The notes: generated from the sequence alone by a model not told the origin. Counted from the stretch's first letter, positions 16,834 through 26,368 are shown. The stretch: 64,000 nt of DNA from Kiritimatiellia bacterium (GCA_017405115.1 JAFRBA010000244.1:15122-79121); one strand, 5' to 3'. Program-made: numbers and translations.

Positions 16834-17517
16834 ATGAAAAAGAACTTGCTCGGAATCGTTGGGGCACTGGCGGTTTTGCTGGCTGGGTGTGTGCAGATGG
16901 ATGTCGCCGGGCGCGGCGGATTTGTCGCGCTCGCCGAGGCAGTGCCGGACGTTATCCTCGAGCCGCGTTACTATTCGACATACAACTTCGTCGGCGAACG
17001 CATCGACGGATACGAAGAGCCGTGCGCGCTTTTGACGAAGGAGGCCGCGCGTGCGCTCAAGGCGGCGAGCGACGACTGCGTGAGGCGCGGCTACAGGCTG
17101 AAGATATACGACGCCTACCGTCCGCAGCGGGCGGTCGCGCATTTCGTTCGCTGGGCGGCCGATGTCGGCGACACGCGGATGAAGCCGTATTTCTACCGCG
17201 ACCTCGACAAGTCCGTGCTGTTCGAGCGCGGCTACATCGCGGAGAAGTCGGGGCACAGCCGCGGCAGCACGGTGGACCTCACGCTCTTCGACATGAAAAC
17301 CGGCAAGGAAGTCGACATGGGCGGCACGTTCGACTGGTTCGGCCTCGAATCGCATCCCGACTACAAAGAAGTAACCAAGGAGCAGTACGCCAACCGCATG
17401 CTTCTCCGCGAGATCATGCTTGCCCACGGCTTCAAGCCGCTCGCTGAGGAATGGTGGCACTTCACGCTCAAGAACGAGCCCTATCCCGACACCTACTTCG
17501 ACTTTCCCGTGCGGTGA
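16834..17517 (+). CDS. ddpX: D-alanyl-D-alanine dipeptidase (VanX/DdpX family) lipoprotein
   Basis: 227 residues. The N-terminus ends in the lipobox LLAGC, so it is anchored to a membrane facing the periplasm. KIYDAYRPQRAV, SGHSRGSTVDLTL (zinc-binding His and Asp) and EEWWHFTL (catalytic Glu and His) are the D-Ala-D-Ala dipeptidase motifs. The enzyme cleaves D-Ala-D-Ala in wall turnover; in a vancomycin cluster it gives resistance, but no vanA/vanH neighbours are present. A cell-wall salvage role is therefore more likely. Confidence 0.9.
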   Translation: MKKNLLGIVGALAVLLAGCVQMDVAGRGGFVALAEAVPDVILEPRYYSTYNFVGERIDGYEEPCALLTKEAARALKAASDDCVRRGYRLKIYDAYRPQRAVAHFVRWAADVGDTRMKPYFYRDLDKSVLFERGYIAEKSGHSRGSTVDLTLFDMKTGKEVDMGGTFDWFGLESHPDYKEVTKEQYANRMLLREIMLAHGFKPLAEEWWHFTLKNEPYPDTYFDFPVR

Positions 17518-17618
17518 ATGCGCAAGCAGCGGTATTGCGCGCACTTGAATACGGAGATAAAGAAGAAGCACGACTGCTTGTCTTGCTAGAAAAATGTCAA
17601 AGAAAGGATATTCTTAAA

Positions 17619-18155
17619 ATGACAGATATGACAGAAAAAACGCTCGCGACGGAGCGGAAGTACACCGGGAAGATCATCAGCGTCGATCTTCTCGACATCG
17701 AACTGCCCGACGGACGCAAGGCGAAGCGCGAGGTGATCCGCCACGGCAACGCCGTCGCGATACTTGCGCGGCGTCCCGACGGCAAATTCGTGTTTGTGAA
17801 GCAGTACCGCAAGGCGGCGGAAGAGGCGCTCATCGAAGTCATCGCGGGCGGTCTCGAACCGGGCGAAGACCCGATAGAGGGCGCAAGGCGCGAGACCGCC
17901 GAGGAGACAGGCTACGAGGTTACGAGCATAAAGTTCCTCACGACGATCATCTGCACGCCGGGCTACTGCGAGGAGCGCATCCACCTCTATTTCGCGGAGT
18001 TGTCCGAGACGGCGCACGCCCAGGACCAAGACCCGGACGAGAACGTCTATCCCGTTGTCCTCTCCGAGGCCGAAGTCGAGGACGCTATCCGCAACGGTAC
18101 GATCTTCGATTCCAAGACTTTGTCCGCCTGGCTCTGCTGGAAGATCGCAAAGTAG
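17619..18155 (+). CDS. NUDIX hydrolase, ADP-ribose pyrophosphatase-like
   Basis: 178 residues from ATG 17619 (AAAGGA upstream). The NUDIX box is GGLEPGEDPIEGARRETAEETGYE, read in two parts (GGLEPGED, then RETAEETGYE), with the REx2EExGY core. The preceding VKQYRKAAEEALIEVIAG is typical of ADP-ribose pyrophosphatases such as NudF. These hydrolyse ADP-ribose to AMP and ribose-5-phosphate in the cytoplasm. The frame is open further upstream, but the earlier sequence overlaps the ddpX tail and lacks a ribosome site. Confidence 0.9.
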   Translation: MTDMTEKTLATERKYTGKIISVDLLDIELPDGRKAKREVIRHGNAVAILARRPDGKFVFVKQYRKAAEEALIEVIAGGLEPGEDPIEGARRETAEETGYEVTSIKFLTTIICTPGYCEERIHLYFAELSETAHAQDQDPDENVYPVVLSEAEVEDAIRNGTIFDSKTLSAWLCWKIAK

Positions 18156-18273
18156 GAATGGGCATGGACTTGAAATAACAGTGGAGCCCTGCTCGTAGGA
18201 ATGTATGAGGTCTCCGCGTAAAGGCACAATCGAGATGATTTCCCCTTGCATTGCGAAGGAAAATTTGGTTTAA

Positions 18274-18284
18274 TATGTCACATA
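18274..18284 (+). promoter_or_regulatory. Candidate operator TATGTCACATA before the XRE gene
   Basis: An 11-base perfect palindrome overlapping a TTTAATAT -10-like sequence (TGGTTTAAT). A half-copy TATGTCACA recurs at 18315-18323, and GACATATC lies just inside the gene. Likely autoregulation by the XRE protein. Confidence 0.45.
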
Positions 18285-18336
18285 TTCAAGGCATAAAGTT
18301 TGAAAGATGCGGTTTATGTCACAGGGGTGAGGCCTA

Positions 18337-18696
18337 ATGAATAGGATAGATGACATATCAGATGAAGCCCTGCTGAAGGAGGTTGGGCGCCGAATTGCGT
18401 ATTTGCGTATTTCTGCGAAGATGAAGCAAAGAGAGTTGGCCGCGAAGGCCGGTCTGTCGCGCTATGCGCTTTCTCGTCTTGAGAACGGCGCAGGCGGCAT
18501 TCGCCTCGATTCTTTTCTTTCGGTTCTTCGCTGCCTCAATGTCTTGAATAAGCTGTCGATCTTACTGCCGGAGCCAGCTCCGACGCCGCTCCAGGTTGCG
18601 GAACTGGAAAAACATGCGATGAAAATGCCAAAGCGCGTACGGACTGTTCGTGCCAGGACAGAACGCACGTGGGGCGATGGGCAGCCTGCGCAATGA
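18337..18696 (+). CDS. XRE-family transcriptional regulator (HipB-like)
   Basis: 119 residues. The helix-turn-helix is KMKQRELAAKAGLSRYALSRLENG at residues 28-52, typical of Cro/HipB-type DNA binders. It stands just before a remnant of HipA, the toxin kinase normally paired with such a regulator. The palindromes upstream fit repression of its own promoter. With the toxin gene broken, it is probably an orphan antitoxin-type regulator. Confidence 0.85.
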   Translation: MNRIDDISDEALLKEVGRRIAYLRISAKMKQRELAAKAGLSRYALSRLENGAGGIRLDSFLSVLRCLNVLNKLSILLPEPAPTPLQVAELEKHAMKMPKRVRTVRARTERTWGDGQPAQ

Positions 18697-18711
18697 CGAA
18701 GAGGAATCGAG

Positions 18712-19299
18712 ATGACCGAGTGTCGGCTCTGGAACAAGCGCCACTTCATGACGCGTCGTTTCGACAGACTTGCGGACGGCGGCAAGCTGCACGCGCAGAC
18801 GCTCGGAGCTATTGCGCACTACGATTTCAACAATCCGACGCTTTATTCCTACGAAGACGCTGAAGACGCCTTTGACGTCACCCGCCGCGTCGTGAACGAT
18901 GCGCGCGCCAACGAGCAGCTATTTCGGCGCATGGCGTTCAACGTGCTGGCGTGGAACTGCGACGACCACGTGAAGAACATCGCGTATCTCATGGACCGGC
19001 GCGGCGAGTGGTCGCTCGCCCCTGCGTACGACGAGTGCTACGCGCACAATCCGGAAGGGGACTGAACCTCGCGCCACCAGATGTCCGTGAACGGAAAGCG
19101 CATCGGCATAACGGACGACGACATCCTCTCCTGCGCGCGCTTCGCGAACATGCGCGAACGCAAGGCGCGCGCCGTGCTGGACGAGGTCAGGAGCGTGGTC
19201 CGCGACTGGTCGCGTTTCGCCGCCGAGGCTGAGGTCCGCGATGACTTCGTTGGAGCAATCTCACGGCGGCTCAGCCAGCCGGGCGATTCCGGCGCATAG
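18712..19299 (+). pseudogene. hipA: HipA-type kinase remnant with in-frame UGA
   Basis: The frame reads MTECRLWNKRHFMTRRFDRL, then KLHAQTLGAIAHYDFNNP, NVLAWNCDDHVKNIAYLMD and APAYDECYAHNPEGD, all C-terminal HipA motifs (catalytic N.DDH.KN). At 19063-19065 a TGA interrupts it. Translation in the same frame continues TSRHQMSVNGKRIGITDDD to a final stop at 19297-19299. Relatives have GDWTxRHQMSVNGK, so the TGA replaces a conserved Trp codon (TGG to TGA). The N-terminal part of HipA is absent. The kinase is therefore most likely dead; UGA read-through is an untested alternative. Confidence 0.85.
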
Positions 19300-19327
19300 G
19301 TTTTGTCAGCTTCCCCGCGCATAACAT

Positions 19328-19370
19328 AAAAATTACGCATCATTGCGTATCGCACTAATGCGTAATTTTT
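19328..19370 (+). promoter_or_regulatory. 13-base inverted repeat before the ATPase promoter
   Basis: AAAAATTACGCAT (19328-19340) and ATGCGTAATTTTT (19358-19370) are perfect inverted repeats around a 17-base centre that holds another GCGTA. The -10 box TATAAT follows at 19373-19378. It could be an operator, or a terminator for the upstream remnant, since the right arm ends in five T. Confidence 0.55.
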
Positions 19371-19401
19371 GATATAATGCCCAACGTAAGGAGGATACAG
19401 G

Positions 19402-20514
19402 ATGAAGATGCCATTCAGATACGGATGCGTTGTTGACGGGGAATACTTCTGCCCGCGTCCGGAATTGGAACGCCAATTACGCAACTATGCGGAATCAGGT
19501 CAGAATCTTGTCATACAGGGAGAGCGCCGCATGGGCAAGACTTCTTTGGTCAAGAAGGCGATCTCTGGCATGAAAGGCGAGCGGCTTCTCTACATTGACC
19601 TGTATGGCATCAGGACGTTGGCCGATTTTTGCCGACGCGTGATGTCCGGCGTGGGAGGCGTGACGGAGAAGATGTCGTTTCTGAAAAAGGCGCTTTCGCT
19701 TGCCCATCGGTTGCGCCCGGCGCTTACAATAGATTCAACGACCGGTGCGCCAACCATTGTCGTCGATGCGCGTGCCGCGTCGGAACCAGATTCCCTTGGC
19801 GCCGTCATGGCAACCGTGAAGAAGCTGGCCGAGGACGGCGGATTGTGCGTTGTCATGGACGAGTTTCAGGACTTGCTCAAGCTTGAGGATTCGGCGAAGA
19901 TACTTGCGGAAATGCGCGGAACGATCCAGTTTCAGGCGGACACGCCGTATTTCTACCTTGGGAGTTCCAGAAACGACATGCTCCGGATTTTCACGCATTA
20001 TGACAGTCCGTTCTTCAAGTCCGCACTGCCTTTCGAGGTGTCGCCGATCGATGAGGCGGCATTCGTTCGGTTTATCGTTTCCCGTTTCAGAAAGGGCGGA
20101 TGTGAAATCGCCGCAGATGTCGCTCGATCCTTGATAAAGTTCGCGGACGGTGTTTCGGGTGACGTGCAGGAATTGTGCGATGCGTTGTGGAGCGTGACCA
20201 GCGAGGGAACGGCGGTTTCAGCGGAGGATTTGCCGAAGGCGTTGGCTGTCGTCTTTGCACGGGAGAAAAATGGCTTCGAGAATGCCATAGCCGACTTGAC
20301 CCCAAACCAGCTGACCGTTCTCAGAGGGCTTGCGCAGATGGAATCCGCGCGGGTGTTCACGTCCGAGTTCATGGACAGCGTCCGCATTGCGAGCCCCGGT
20401 GCCGTCAAGCGGGCGCTTAACAGCCTTGTCGCGTCGCGTCTCATCTGCCAAAACCGCACCGCGTACAAGTTCTCAAATCCATTCTTCAGGGAATGGCTGA
20501 AGGTTAATGCATGA
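19402..20514 (+). CDS. AAA/STAND-like ATPase with C-terminal winged helix
   Basis: 370 residues. After PFRYGCVVDGEYFCPRPELE comes Walker A GERRMGKTSL (residues 41-50) and Walker B LCVVMDEFQDLL (near residue 150), then FYLGSSR, as in COG1672-type archaeal/bacterial ATPases. The C-terminus has winged-helix features (TPNQLTVLRGLAQ...VKRALNSLVASRLI). AAGGAGG precedes the ATG. Such proteins are common in defence islands and near toxin systems, but their action is largely unknown. It lies just upstream of the Wadjet operon in the same direction; a working link is only a guess because jetA has its own promoter. Confidence 0.75.
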   Translation: MKMPFRYGCVVDGEYFCPRPELERQLRNYAESGQNLVIQGERRMGKTSLVKKAISGMKGERLLYIDLYGIRTLADFCRRVMSGVGGVTEKMSFLKKALSLAHRLRPALTIDSTTGAPTIVVDARAASEPDSLGAVMATVKKLAEDGGLCVVMDEFQDLLKLEDSAKILAEMRGTIQFQADTPYFYLGSSRNDMLRIFTHYDSPFFKSALPFEVSPIDEAAFVRFIVSRFRKGGCEIAADVARSLIKFADGVSGDVQELCDALWSVTSEGTAVSAEDLPKALAVVFAREKNGFENAIADLTPNQLTVLRGLAQMESARVFTSEFMDSVRIASPGAVKRALNSLVASRLICQNRTAYKFSNPFFREWLKVNA

Positions 20515-20537
20515 GAGACAAACAAGATAAAGCCTGG

Positions 20538-20543
20538 TATGAT
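20538..20543 (+). promoter_or_regulatory. Candidate -10 promoter (TGGTATGAT) for the jetABCD operon
   Basis: An extended -10 of the window's usual kind, 68 bases before the jetA start. Confidence 0.5.
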
Positions 20544-20611
20544 ATTCTCGGTTTACGCGTTGATGGCGAAAGAGGCCGTAGCTGCATTTTGATCGGCAGA
20601 AAGGTGAGCGC

Positions 20612-22174
20612 ATGGGCATTGATGTGAAAACACACGGCGACGACTTGTTTTCGGCTGCCGCATACGACGCCAGTCCGGTGCGGGCGTGTTCCGAGGCGCA
20701 GGAGCGCGCGTCCGTGCTGATCGCGGGGCGGACGCTCTCCGTCGGCAACGTCCTCGCGAGCGAGAATGCGCCGTTCTACGTGGCCATTCTTTCCGCTTTG
20801 GCCGACTTCCGCGCGGGACACGAGTTCGAGCCGCTGTTCGAAGACGTGCGGGATGCCGTTCTCGGCGAATCGCCGTCTCAGCGACAGGTCGACGAGTTCA
20901 ACGCCGACCTCAAGCAGCTCGAGGACTGGAAGCTGGTCGAGCGGCGCATCGAGAAGATGCGCGTGAGGGGCTACCGCGACAACCGTCGCCGCAAGTTCCG
21001 CTTCCGCATCTGCGACGACGCGGCGTCGCTCGTGGAATGGCTACGCGCCCGCCGCGAGGAGGAGCTTAATCCGCGTGCCGTCGCCACGGACAACCTCCTC
21101 GGCTCGCTCAAGTCCGCGCTTGGCGAGATGCAGCGCACGCTGAGCCGCATGAAGGGCGGTGAGGTGGACGCGAACGCCGCGCGCGACGTGATGTACGGCA
21201 TGCAGCGCGCGGACGACTTGACCGACGAGGTCGCGGCGAGCCTCCAGAAGCTCGACAAGCACCTCGACGACTTCACCCGCTCCGCCTACGACATCGGCGA
21301 GGCGCGCGAGGTCATCGATGAGCTGACGCTCTTCCGCGACCGGTTCATGAACCGCATTGGACGCCTCCGCCAGGAGATTGTCCCGGAGATCGACAAGCTG
21401 CGCACGCCGCGACAGCTTGAACGCCTGGCCCGCTGCGAGGCCGTGTTCCGCGAGGAGTCGGGAAAGATGCGCCACATCGTGAGCGGGCGCATCCCCGCGC
21501 CGCGCGATATTCTCGATATGCTCATGCGCTTCTACGGTACGGACGGCAAGCTGCAGAAGCTGATGCGCCGCGTGTCGGATTCCGCGCGCAACGTCTGGAA
21601 GAAGCTGAGCGCCCGCCTCCGCGAACTGGAACGCCGCAACAGGCGGCTGGAGGACGTCGGGGCGCGGATCGCCGAATTCGCGCGGCTGTCGGAGGACATC
21701 GTGCCAAGCGCGTGGTTCCGTGCGCTTCTCCAGCCGGCGGCGATGTTCGGCGACATGCACATCCGCCCGGGCGTCAAGTCGCGCCCGCCTCAGCCGAATC
21801 TTGCCAAGAGCGGTGTCGCTGAGCGGACGAAGGCATGGGTTGACGAGCGGACGGACGCACCGGGCGCGCCGCGCGCGACGTCCATGGACGAGGCGCGTCT
21901 CCGTGATCTGGAAGCCTGGCTCGTTGCGCGTGGGCTCAAGCCGGCGAACCCCGGCGAGAGCGTCCGGCTGTCGTCCTGTCCGATGCAAGAGGATGGCGAT
22001 TTCCGCAAGGCCATCGAGCTTGCGCGGAGCGTGATACTCGGACGCGGTGCACGCGCGGCGCGGATCGGCGTGAAGGGGACGGTCGTTGCCGGCAAAGAAG
22101 TGGCGCTCCGTCTGGACGAGCGCCGCCTTGAATTCGAGGAACTTGAACTTTCGCAGACAGGAGAGAGGCGATGA
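20612..22174 (+). CDS. jetA: Wadjet subunit JetA (MksF/kleisin-like)
   Basis: 520 residues and mostly helical. A conserved N-terminal region (ASENAPFYVAILSALADFR) is followed by a winged-helix-like part (DLKQLEDWKLVERRIEKMR). A long coiled region around residues 170-400 follows, then a C-terminal basic domain. In Wadjet systems JetA is the kleisin-like subunit that bridges the SMC-like JetC. Identification rests mainly on operon order A-B-C-D and sizes; the primary sequence is diverged and I cannot assign the Wadjet subtype. Its stop overlaps the jetB ATG. Confidence 0.78.
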   Translation: MGIDVKTHGDDLFSAAAYDASPVRACSEAQERASVLIAGRTLSVGNVLASENAPFYVAILSALADFRAGHEFEPLFEDVRDAVLGESPSQRQVDEFNADLKQLEDWKLVERRIEKMRVRGYRDNRRRKFRFRICDDAASLVEWLRARREEELNPRAVATDNLLGSLKSALGEMQRTLSRMKGGEVDANAARDVMYGMQRADDLTDEVAASLQKLDKHLDDFTRSAYDIGEAREVIDELTLFRDRFMNRIGRLRQEIVPEIDKLRTPRQLERLARCEAVFREESGKMRHIVSGRIPAPRDILDMLMRFYGTDGKLQKLMRRVSDSARNVWKKLSARLRELERRNRRLEDVGARIAEFARLSEDIVPSAWFRALLQPAAMFGDMHIRPGVKSRPPQPNLAKSGVAERTKAWVDERTDAPGAPRATSMDEARLRDLEAWLVARGLKPANPGESVRLSSCPMQEDGDFRKAIELARSVILGRGARAARIGVKGTVVAGKEVALRLDERRLEFEELELSQTGERR

Positions 22175-22854
22175 GCGTGAAAGAGTCGAAGCTTGAGGAA
22201 ATCATGTCCGAAAGCGGACAGAACGAACAGAAGGTGCAGAAGATTCTGAACATCCTTCTGGAGGCTCCGTACTTCTACCGAGACGACGACCTGTCGCTCT
22301 TCCTCTTCCTATCGAAATACAAGCGGGCCTTCGCCGGATTCTTCAAGAAGTTCTACGGCTGGGAACTGATTGTCGAGTACAAGTGCGCGCGTCTCTACAA
22401 GCCGGCGTGGTACAACGAGAAGGTGACGGAAGTGAACCGCGACATGTTCAACTTCACGAAACGCGACGAGTGCGTGGCGTTTCTTCTTCTGCTGGAGTTC
22501 TTCGAGCGCGAGCTGCAGGAGCAGGCGGTCTCGACTGACGACAAGGAGAATCTCCGCTTCCTGTTCGGGTCGTTTCTCAATTTCGCGGGCGGCAGGTTCC
22601 GCGAGGTGTTCCCCGAGCGGACGGACTACTACACCGACGAACAGGTGCGGCGGATCGTCCGCGCCATTATGCCGACGCTCCTCAAGTACCGGTTCCTGCG
22701 CGAGCTGCCGCGTGGCGACGACGACGGCGAAAGCGGCGACACGATCTACGAATGCCTCCCCGCCCTCTGGCTCTACAAGGGCGAGCGCCTAGCGTCCAGC
22801 GTGGCGACGGCCCCTGAGGTTGATGTAACAAACAGGAACGTGGAGGGTGAGTAA
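22171..22854 (+). CDS. jetB: Wadjet subunit JetB (MksE/DUF4194-like)
   Basis: 227 residues. Opens with QKVQKILNILLEAPYFYRDD, then LFLSKYKRAFAGFFKKFYGW, and a winged-helix-like RIVRAIMPTLLKYRFLREL with ECLPALWLY at the end. Size, position and pattern agree with the JetB/MksE subunit, which binds the kleisin and forms the core of the SMC-like complex. The ATG overlaps the jetA stop, so they are translationally coupled. Confidence 0.8.
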   Translation: MSVKESKLEEIMSESGQNEQKVQKILNILLEAPYFYRDDDLSLFLFLSKYKRAFAGFFKKFYGWELIVEYKCARLYKPAWYNEKVTEVNRDMFNFTKRDECVAFLLLLEFFERELQEQAVSTDDKENLRFLFGSFLNFAGGRFREVFPERTDYYTDEQVRRIVRAIMPTLLKYRFLRELPRGDDDGESGDTIYECLPALWLYKGERLASSVATAPEVDVTNRNVEGE

Positions 22855-22855
22855 A

Positions 22856-25800
22856 ATGCCAATACGAAGAGATTTGTTCAGGATTACAAAGATTCGCTTC
22901 GTGAACTTCCACAATCTGGGAACGGGGATTGTGGACCTTCCGGGCGGAGGTCATTTGTTCCTGCTCGGCGACAATGGCTCCGGCAAGACAACCCTCCTTG
23001 ACGCGATCCACTACGTGCTTTCCGCTGGCGACATCGAGTTCAACGCCGCTGCGCGCGTCGCCGGGGCGAAGAACGCAGGCGGACGCAAGGTGCAGGGCGT
23101 CGTGATGCGCTACAACGTCGAGGCGGGCGGACCCATGAACAAGGACGGCGGCATTTCATACGCCGCCCTTGAACTGGCGTCGCTTGAAACGGGCCGGACG
23201 GTGTCGATTTGCGTGGGTCTTTCGGCGACGGGCATGGACGTAGCCTACGACAGCTGGGGCGGCATGGCGGACGCTCCCGTTGCCGACCTGCCGCTGATGA
23301 TCGAGGATTCGCACGACGGCAAGACGCAGCTGCGCGCTGCCTTCCGCGACGAGTTCGCAAAGCGGCTGAAGGCGCTTCCCGGCGGGCGCTACTTCGCGAA
23401 GATCGGGCAGTACGCGACAGCCGTTGCGGAGCGTTTCTTCGACGATGTCGAAACATACCGCAACGTCTGCCGCATTCTCGCGACCGGCAAGGCGTACCGC
23501 GAAATCGCGTCCAAGGCGGGGAACCTCAACGAGCTTTTCCGCCAGCTGCTCGAAGAGCCGAATCGCGAGACGTTCACAGGCCTTGTTGACGGTCTCAGGT
23601 CCATCGACGAGAGCCGCGAACGCCTCGACCGCATCGAGACGCGCCTTGGATTCCTCCGCAAGCTCAAGCGCGGACGCGATGCGCTCCTGCGGACGAAGGA
23701 GAGCCTCGTCTGCGCAGCATGGAGACGGGCGGATATCGATTTCTCCGAGGCCGCCGCAAAGGAGCGCGAACTTGAGGAAGAGCGGACGAAAGTTGTTGCG
23801 GAAATCAATGTTGCCAACGGCGACCTTGACGTCCTCAAGCGCGAACGCTACGCCCGGCAGGCGGAACTCCAGGATCTGAAAGCGAAGGACGCTTCCGGCC
23901 TCCTTCAGCGCGAAAAGCAGCTCGCGCAGGAAGCCGCCGCGCTGGAAGGGGAGTGCCGTGCCAAGGATGACGCGCGGCGCAAGGCATCCGAAGCGTTGCA
24001 GGATGTGGCGGAGCGCGTTGCTGAATCGCGTCGCGCATTTGCCGCAAGTGCTGCGAAACGTGCCGTGGAACTTCATAGGCTCGGACAGGACGCGCCCGTT
24101 TCCGTCATGCCGCTTGTCTCCGCGCTTGATGCCGCCGCGAAGGCGGACGCGCCGGAAGAGTCGGCGTTGGAAACGGACGCGGTACGCTCTGCGGTTGCGT
24201 CGGCCTGCGAAGACGCGGCTGGCGCTGTTCGTGCGTATACGGACGAAGCCGCGAGGGCAGATGCGGAAGCATCTCGGATCGGGAAGGAGCTCGCGGCGCT
24301 TGAGGCGCAGGCGGAACCGGAGCCGGAAGTGCCCGGTTTCGCAGCGGCGCGAACTGTCGTGGCGGAACGTCTCTTCAAGGCCGTACCGCTCTATCTCCAT
24401 GTCGAGCCGCGCGCCGGGTTGAAGTCTGCGGAAATCGCCGCTTTTGAGCAGGTCGTTGGCGATGCGCTTCTCGGAACGTGGCTTGTGCCGCAGGACGAGG
24501 CGGACGCCGTGCGCATGGAGTTCTTCCGAAACCATCGGGAGCAGTCGATCTTCGTGCGGACGGAAGACTTCGACGTGCCGTCCGAAACGGAATGGGTTGC
24601 GCGCTACATAGATGTCGCGGAATCTGACCCCGATGCGGTGCTGGCGCTCAAGGCGGCGCTGGCGGCACGTGGTGGTCTGCGCGTCCTCGACGAGGTCGAG
24701 ACGAAGGTGGTCGCGTTTCGTGGACGCGAGCAGCCGCTCGCCAACGTGAAACCGCGCCTTCTTGGAGCCAGACAGCGCCACGATGAACAGGCGCGGCGAA
24801 TCCGCATGAAGCGCGACGAACTCTCCGCCGCCGAGAAGGCGCGCGATGCGGCGGCGCGGCGCGTGCGCGAGTCGGAAACGGCGCGCACGCACATGCGCGA
24901 GATCGCGTCGGCCGTGGACGGTCTGCGGACATGGTGGCAGGAAGGATGCGAAAAGGTACGGCACCTCCGGCAGGAGCAGATGTTCCGCGAAGAGAACGCG
25001 GCTGTGGCGTCGAGGGTTGCAGAAGAAGCGCGCACCAGACTCGCGCGCGCGAAAGAGCAGCGTGAGTCTGTTCGCCTCAAGATGGCGAACGAAGGTGTGA
25101 GCGCGGCGCTCGAAAGGCGTATTAGGTCTGTCGAGAACCGAATTCGTGAACTTGAGGAAAAGATATCGTTTGTGGATCGTGACATCGGAGCCAAAAGCCA
25201 GCGGGTCGTGAACATCGACTCGGGGCTTGTCGCATCGCGGGAACGCCAGCGGATTGCGGATGCGAACCGTATCGCGGCGGAGAAACTGCTGCCCGGAATC
25301 GCCGCGCTTGCGCATGAGCGTCTGGACGAGGCGGGTGACACGAAGGAGTCGCTTGCGGCGTTTGTCGAGGAGTCGAAGCGCAAGGAGACGGAAGGCGAGA
25401 CCACGCTGCGGCGCGACATCTGCGAGCCGATTGGATTCGAGTATGCGTTCCAATTCGATGCGGCGGCGTGTTCGCTCGTCGATCAGCGCGGCGAGGCCAT
25501 CGATGCGGTGCTGGAGAAGGAAAACGCGGACTACGAGGCGCAGAGGGGCGTCATCAACGAGCAGACGCAGCGCTTGTTTCGCGACATTTTCGTCTCCGAG
25601 GTCCTGCGCAAGCTCTACGAGGACGACCAGCGGCTCACGCAGCTTTCGGTGCGGGTGAACAGGATGCTGAAGGACCGGTTCTTCGGTTCGAGCCGGTATT
25701 CGTTCGGGTTGAAGCCCGTCCCCGAGTATGAATCGCTGCTGGCGCTCATCCGCAAGTTCAGCGCATACGGCGCGGGCGAGGACGGCGAGGAGATTTCCGA

Positions 25801-26368
25801 TTTCGTGGATACCCACAAGGACGCTATCCTCTCCGCTCAGCCGGGCGAGATACCGGAGATGTTTGACTACCGCCACTGGTACGAATTCCAGCTGAAGATG
25901 GTGACGCGCGACAACGAGGGGAAGATCATCGATCGCTCCGTGAAAGCAGTCGGATCCGGCGGCGAGCAGGCCGTACCGAACTATCTCCTGATCCTCACCG
26001 TCGCGGCGTTTCTCTACCAGGGGCGCACGGGCAACCAGTCGCTGCGTCTCCAGCCGCTCCTCTTCGACGAGGCGTTCTACGGAATCGACGCGGCGCGACG
26101 GGACCAGCTCCTGTCCTTCGCGAATGATCTGGGGCTTCAGCTTTTCGTGGCGTCGCCGGACCAGGACGGCGTGAAGAAGGAACTGCCGCGCACAACGTCG
26201 CTCTTCGTCGTCAAGGACGAGAAGTTCGACGTGCATCTCTACCACTACACGCAGGACATCACCGCCAAGCAGGGCGACTTGTTCTCTGCGCCGGCACCGG
26301 ACAGGTCGGATACGCCGGAATTTACTTCGGTTGGCGCTGACATCAAGGGAGCAGGCGATGAGTCTTGA
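22856..26368 (+). CDS. jetC: Wadjet subunit JetC (MksB/SMC-like ATPase)
   Basis: 1170 residues from ATG 22856. Walker A is LLGDNGSGKTTLLDAIHY (about residues 36-53). Long coiled coils rich in Glu/Lys/Arg occupy roughly 270-460 and 600-840 around a hinge-like centre. The ABC signature region is VGSGGEQAVPNYLLIL and Walker B is LLFDEAFYGID. This is a SbcC/MukB/SMC-type ATPase that encloses DNA; in Wadjet it extrudes loops on circular plasmids and brings JetD to cut them. The start was chosen at ATG rather than the GTG nine bases earlier because of the GGAGGGTGA spacing. Confidence 0.9.
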   Translation: MPIRRDLFRITKIRFVNFHNLGTGIVDLPGGGHLFLLGDNGSGKTTLLDAIHYVLSAGDIEFNAAARVAGAKNAGGRKVQGVVMRYNVEAGGPMNKDGGISYAALELASLETGRTVSICVGLSATGMDVAYDSWGGMADAPVADLPLMIEDSHDGKTQLRAAFRDEFAKRLKALPGGRYFAKIGQYATAVAERFFDDVETYRNVCRILATGKAYREIASKAGNLNELFRQLLEEPNRETFTGLVDGLRSIDESRERLDRIETRLGFLRKLKRGRDALLRTKESLVCAAWRRADIDFSEAAAKERELEEERTKVVAEINVANGDLDVLKRERYARQAELQDLKAKDASGLLQREKQLAQEAAALEGECRAKDDARRKASEALQDVAERVAESRRAFAASAAKRAVELHRLGQDAPVSVMPLVSALDAAAKADAPEESALETDAVRSAVASACEDAAGAVRAYTDEAARADAEASRIGKELAALEAQAEPEPEVPGFAAARTVVAERLFKAVPLYLHVEPRAGLKSAEIAAFEQVVGDALLGTWLVPQDEADAVRMEFFRNHREQSIFVRTEDFDVPSETEWVARYIDVAESDPDAVLALKAALAARGGLRVLDEVETKVVAFRGREQPLANVKPRLLGARQRHDEQARRIRMKRDELSAAEKARDAAARRVRESETARTHMREIASAVDGLRTWWQEGCEKVRHLRQEQMFREENAAVASRVAEEARTRLARAKEQRESVRLKMANEGVSAALERRIRSVENRIRELEEKISFVDRDIGAKSQRVVNIDSGLVASRERQRIADANRIAAEKLLPGIAALAHERLDEAGDTKESLAAFVEESKRKETEGETTLRRDICEPIGFEYAFQFDAAACSLVDQRGEAIDAVLEKENADYEAQRGVINEQTQRLFRDIFVSEVLRKLYEDDQRLTQLSVRVNRMLKDRFFGSSRYSFGLKPVPEYESLLALIRKFSAYGAGEDGEEISDFVDTHKDAILSAQPGEIPEMFDYRHWYEFQLKMVTRDNEGKIIDRSVKAVGSGGEQAVPNYLLILTVAAFLYQGRTGNQSLRLQPLLFDEAFYGIDAARRDQLLSFANDLGLQLFVASPDQDGVKKELPRTTSLFVVKDEKFDVHLYHYTQDITAKQGDLFSAPAPDRSDTPEFTSVGADIKGAGDES

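Noticed and set aside
11161..19299. Possible integron cassette array (many small genes with own promoters)
   Set aside because: No integrase and no attC-like recombination sites were seen between the genes.
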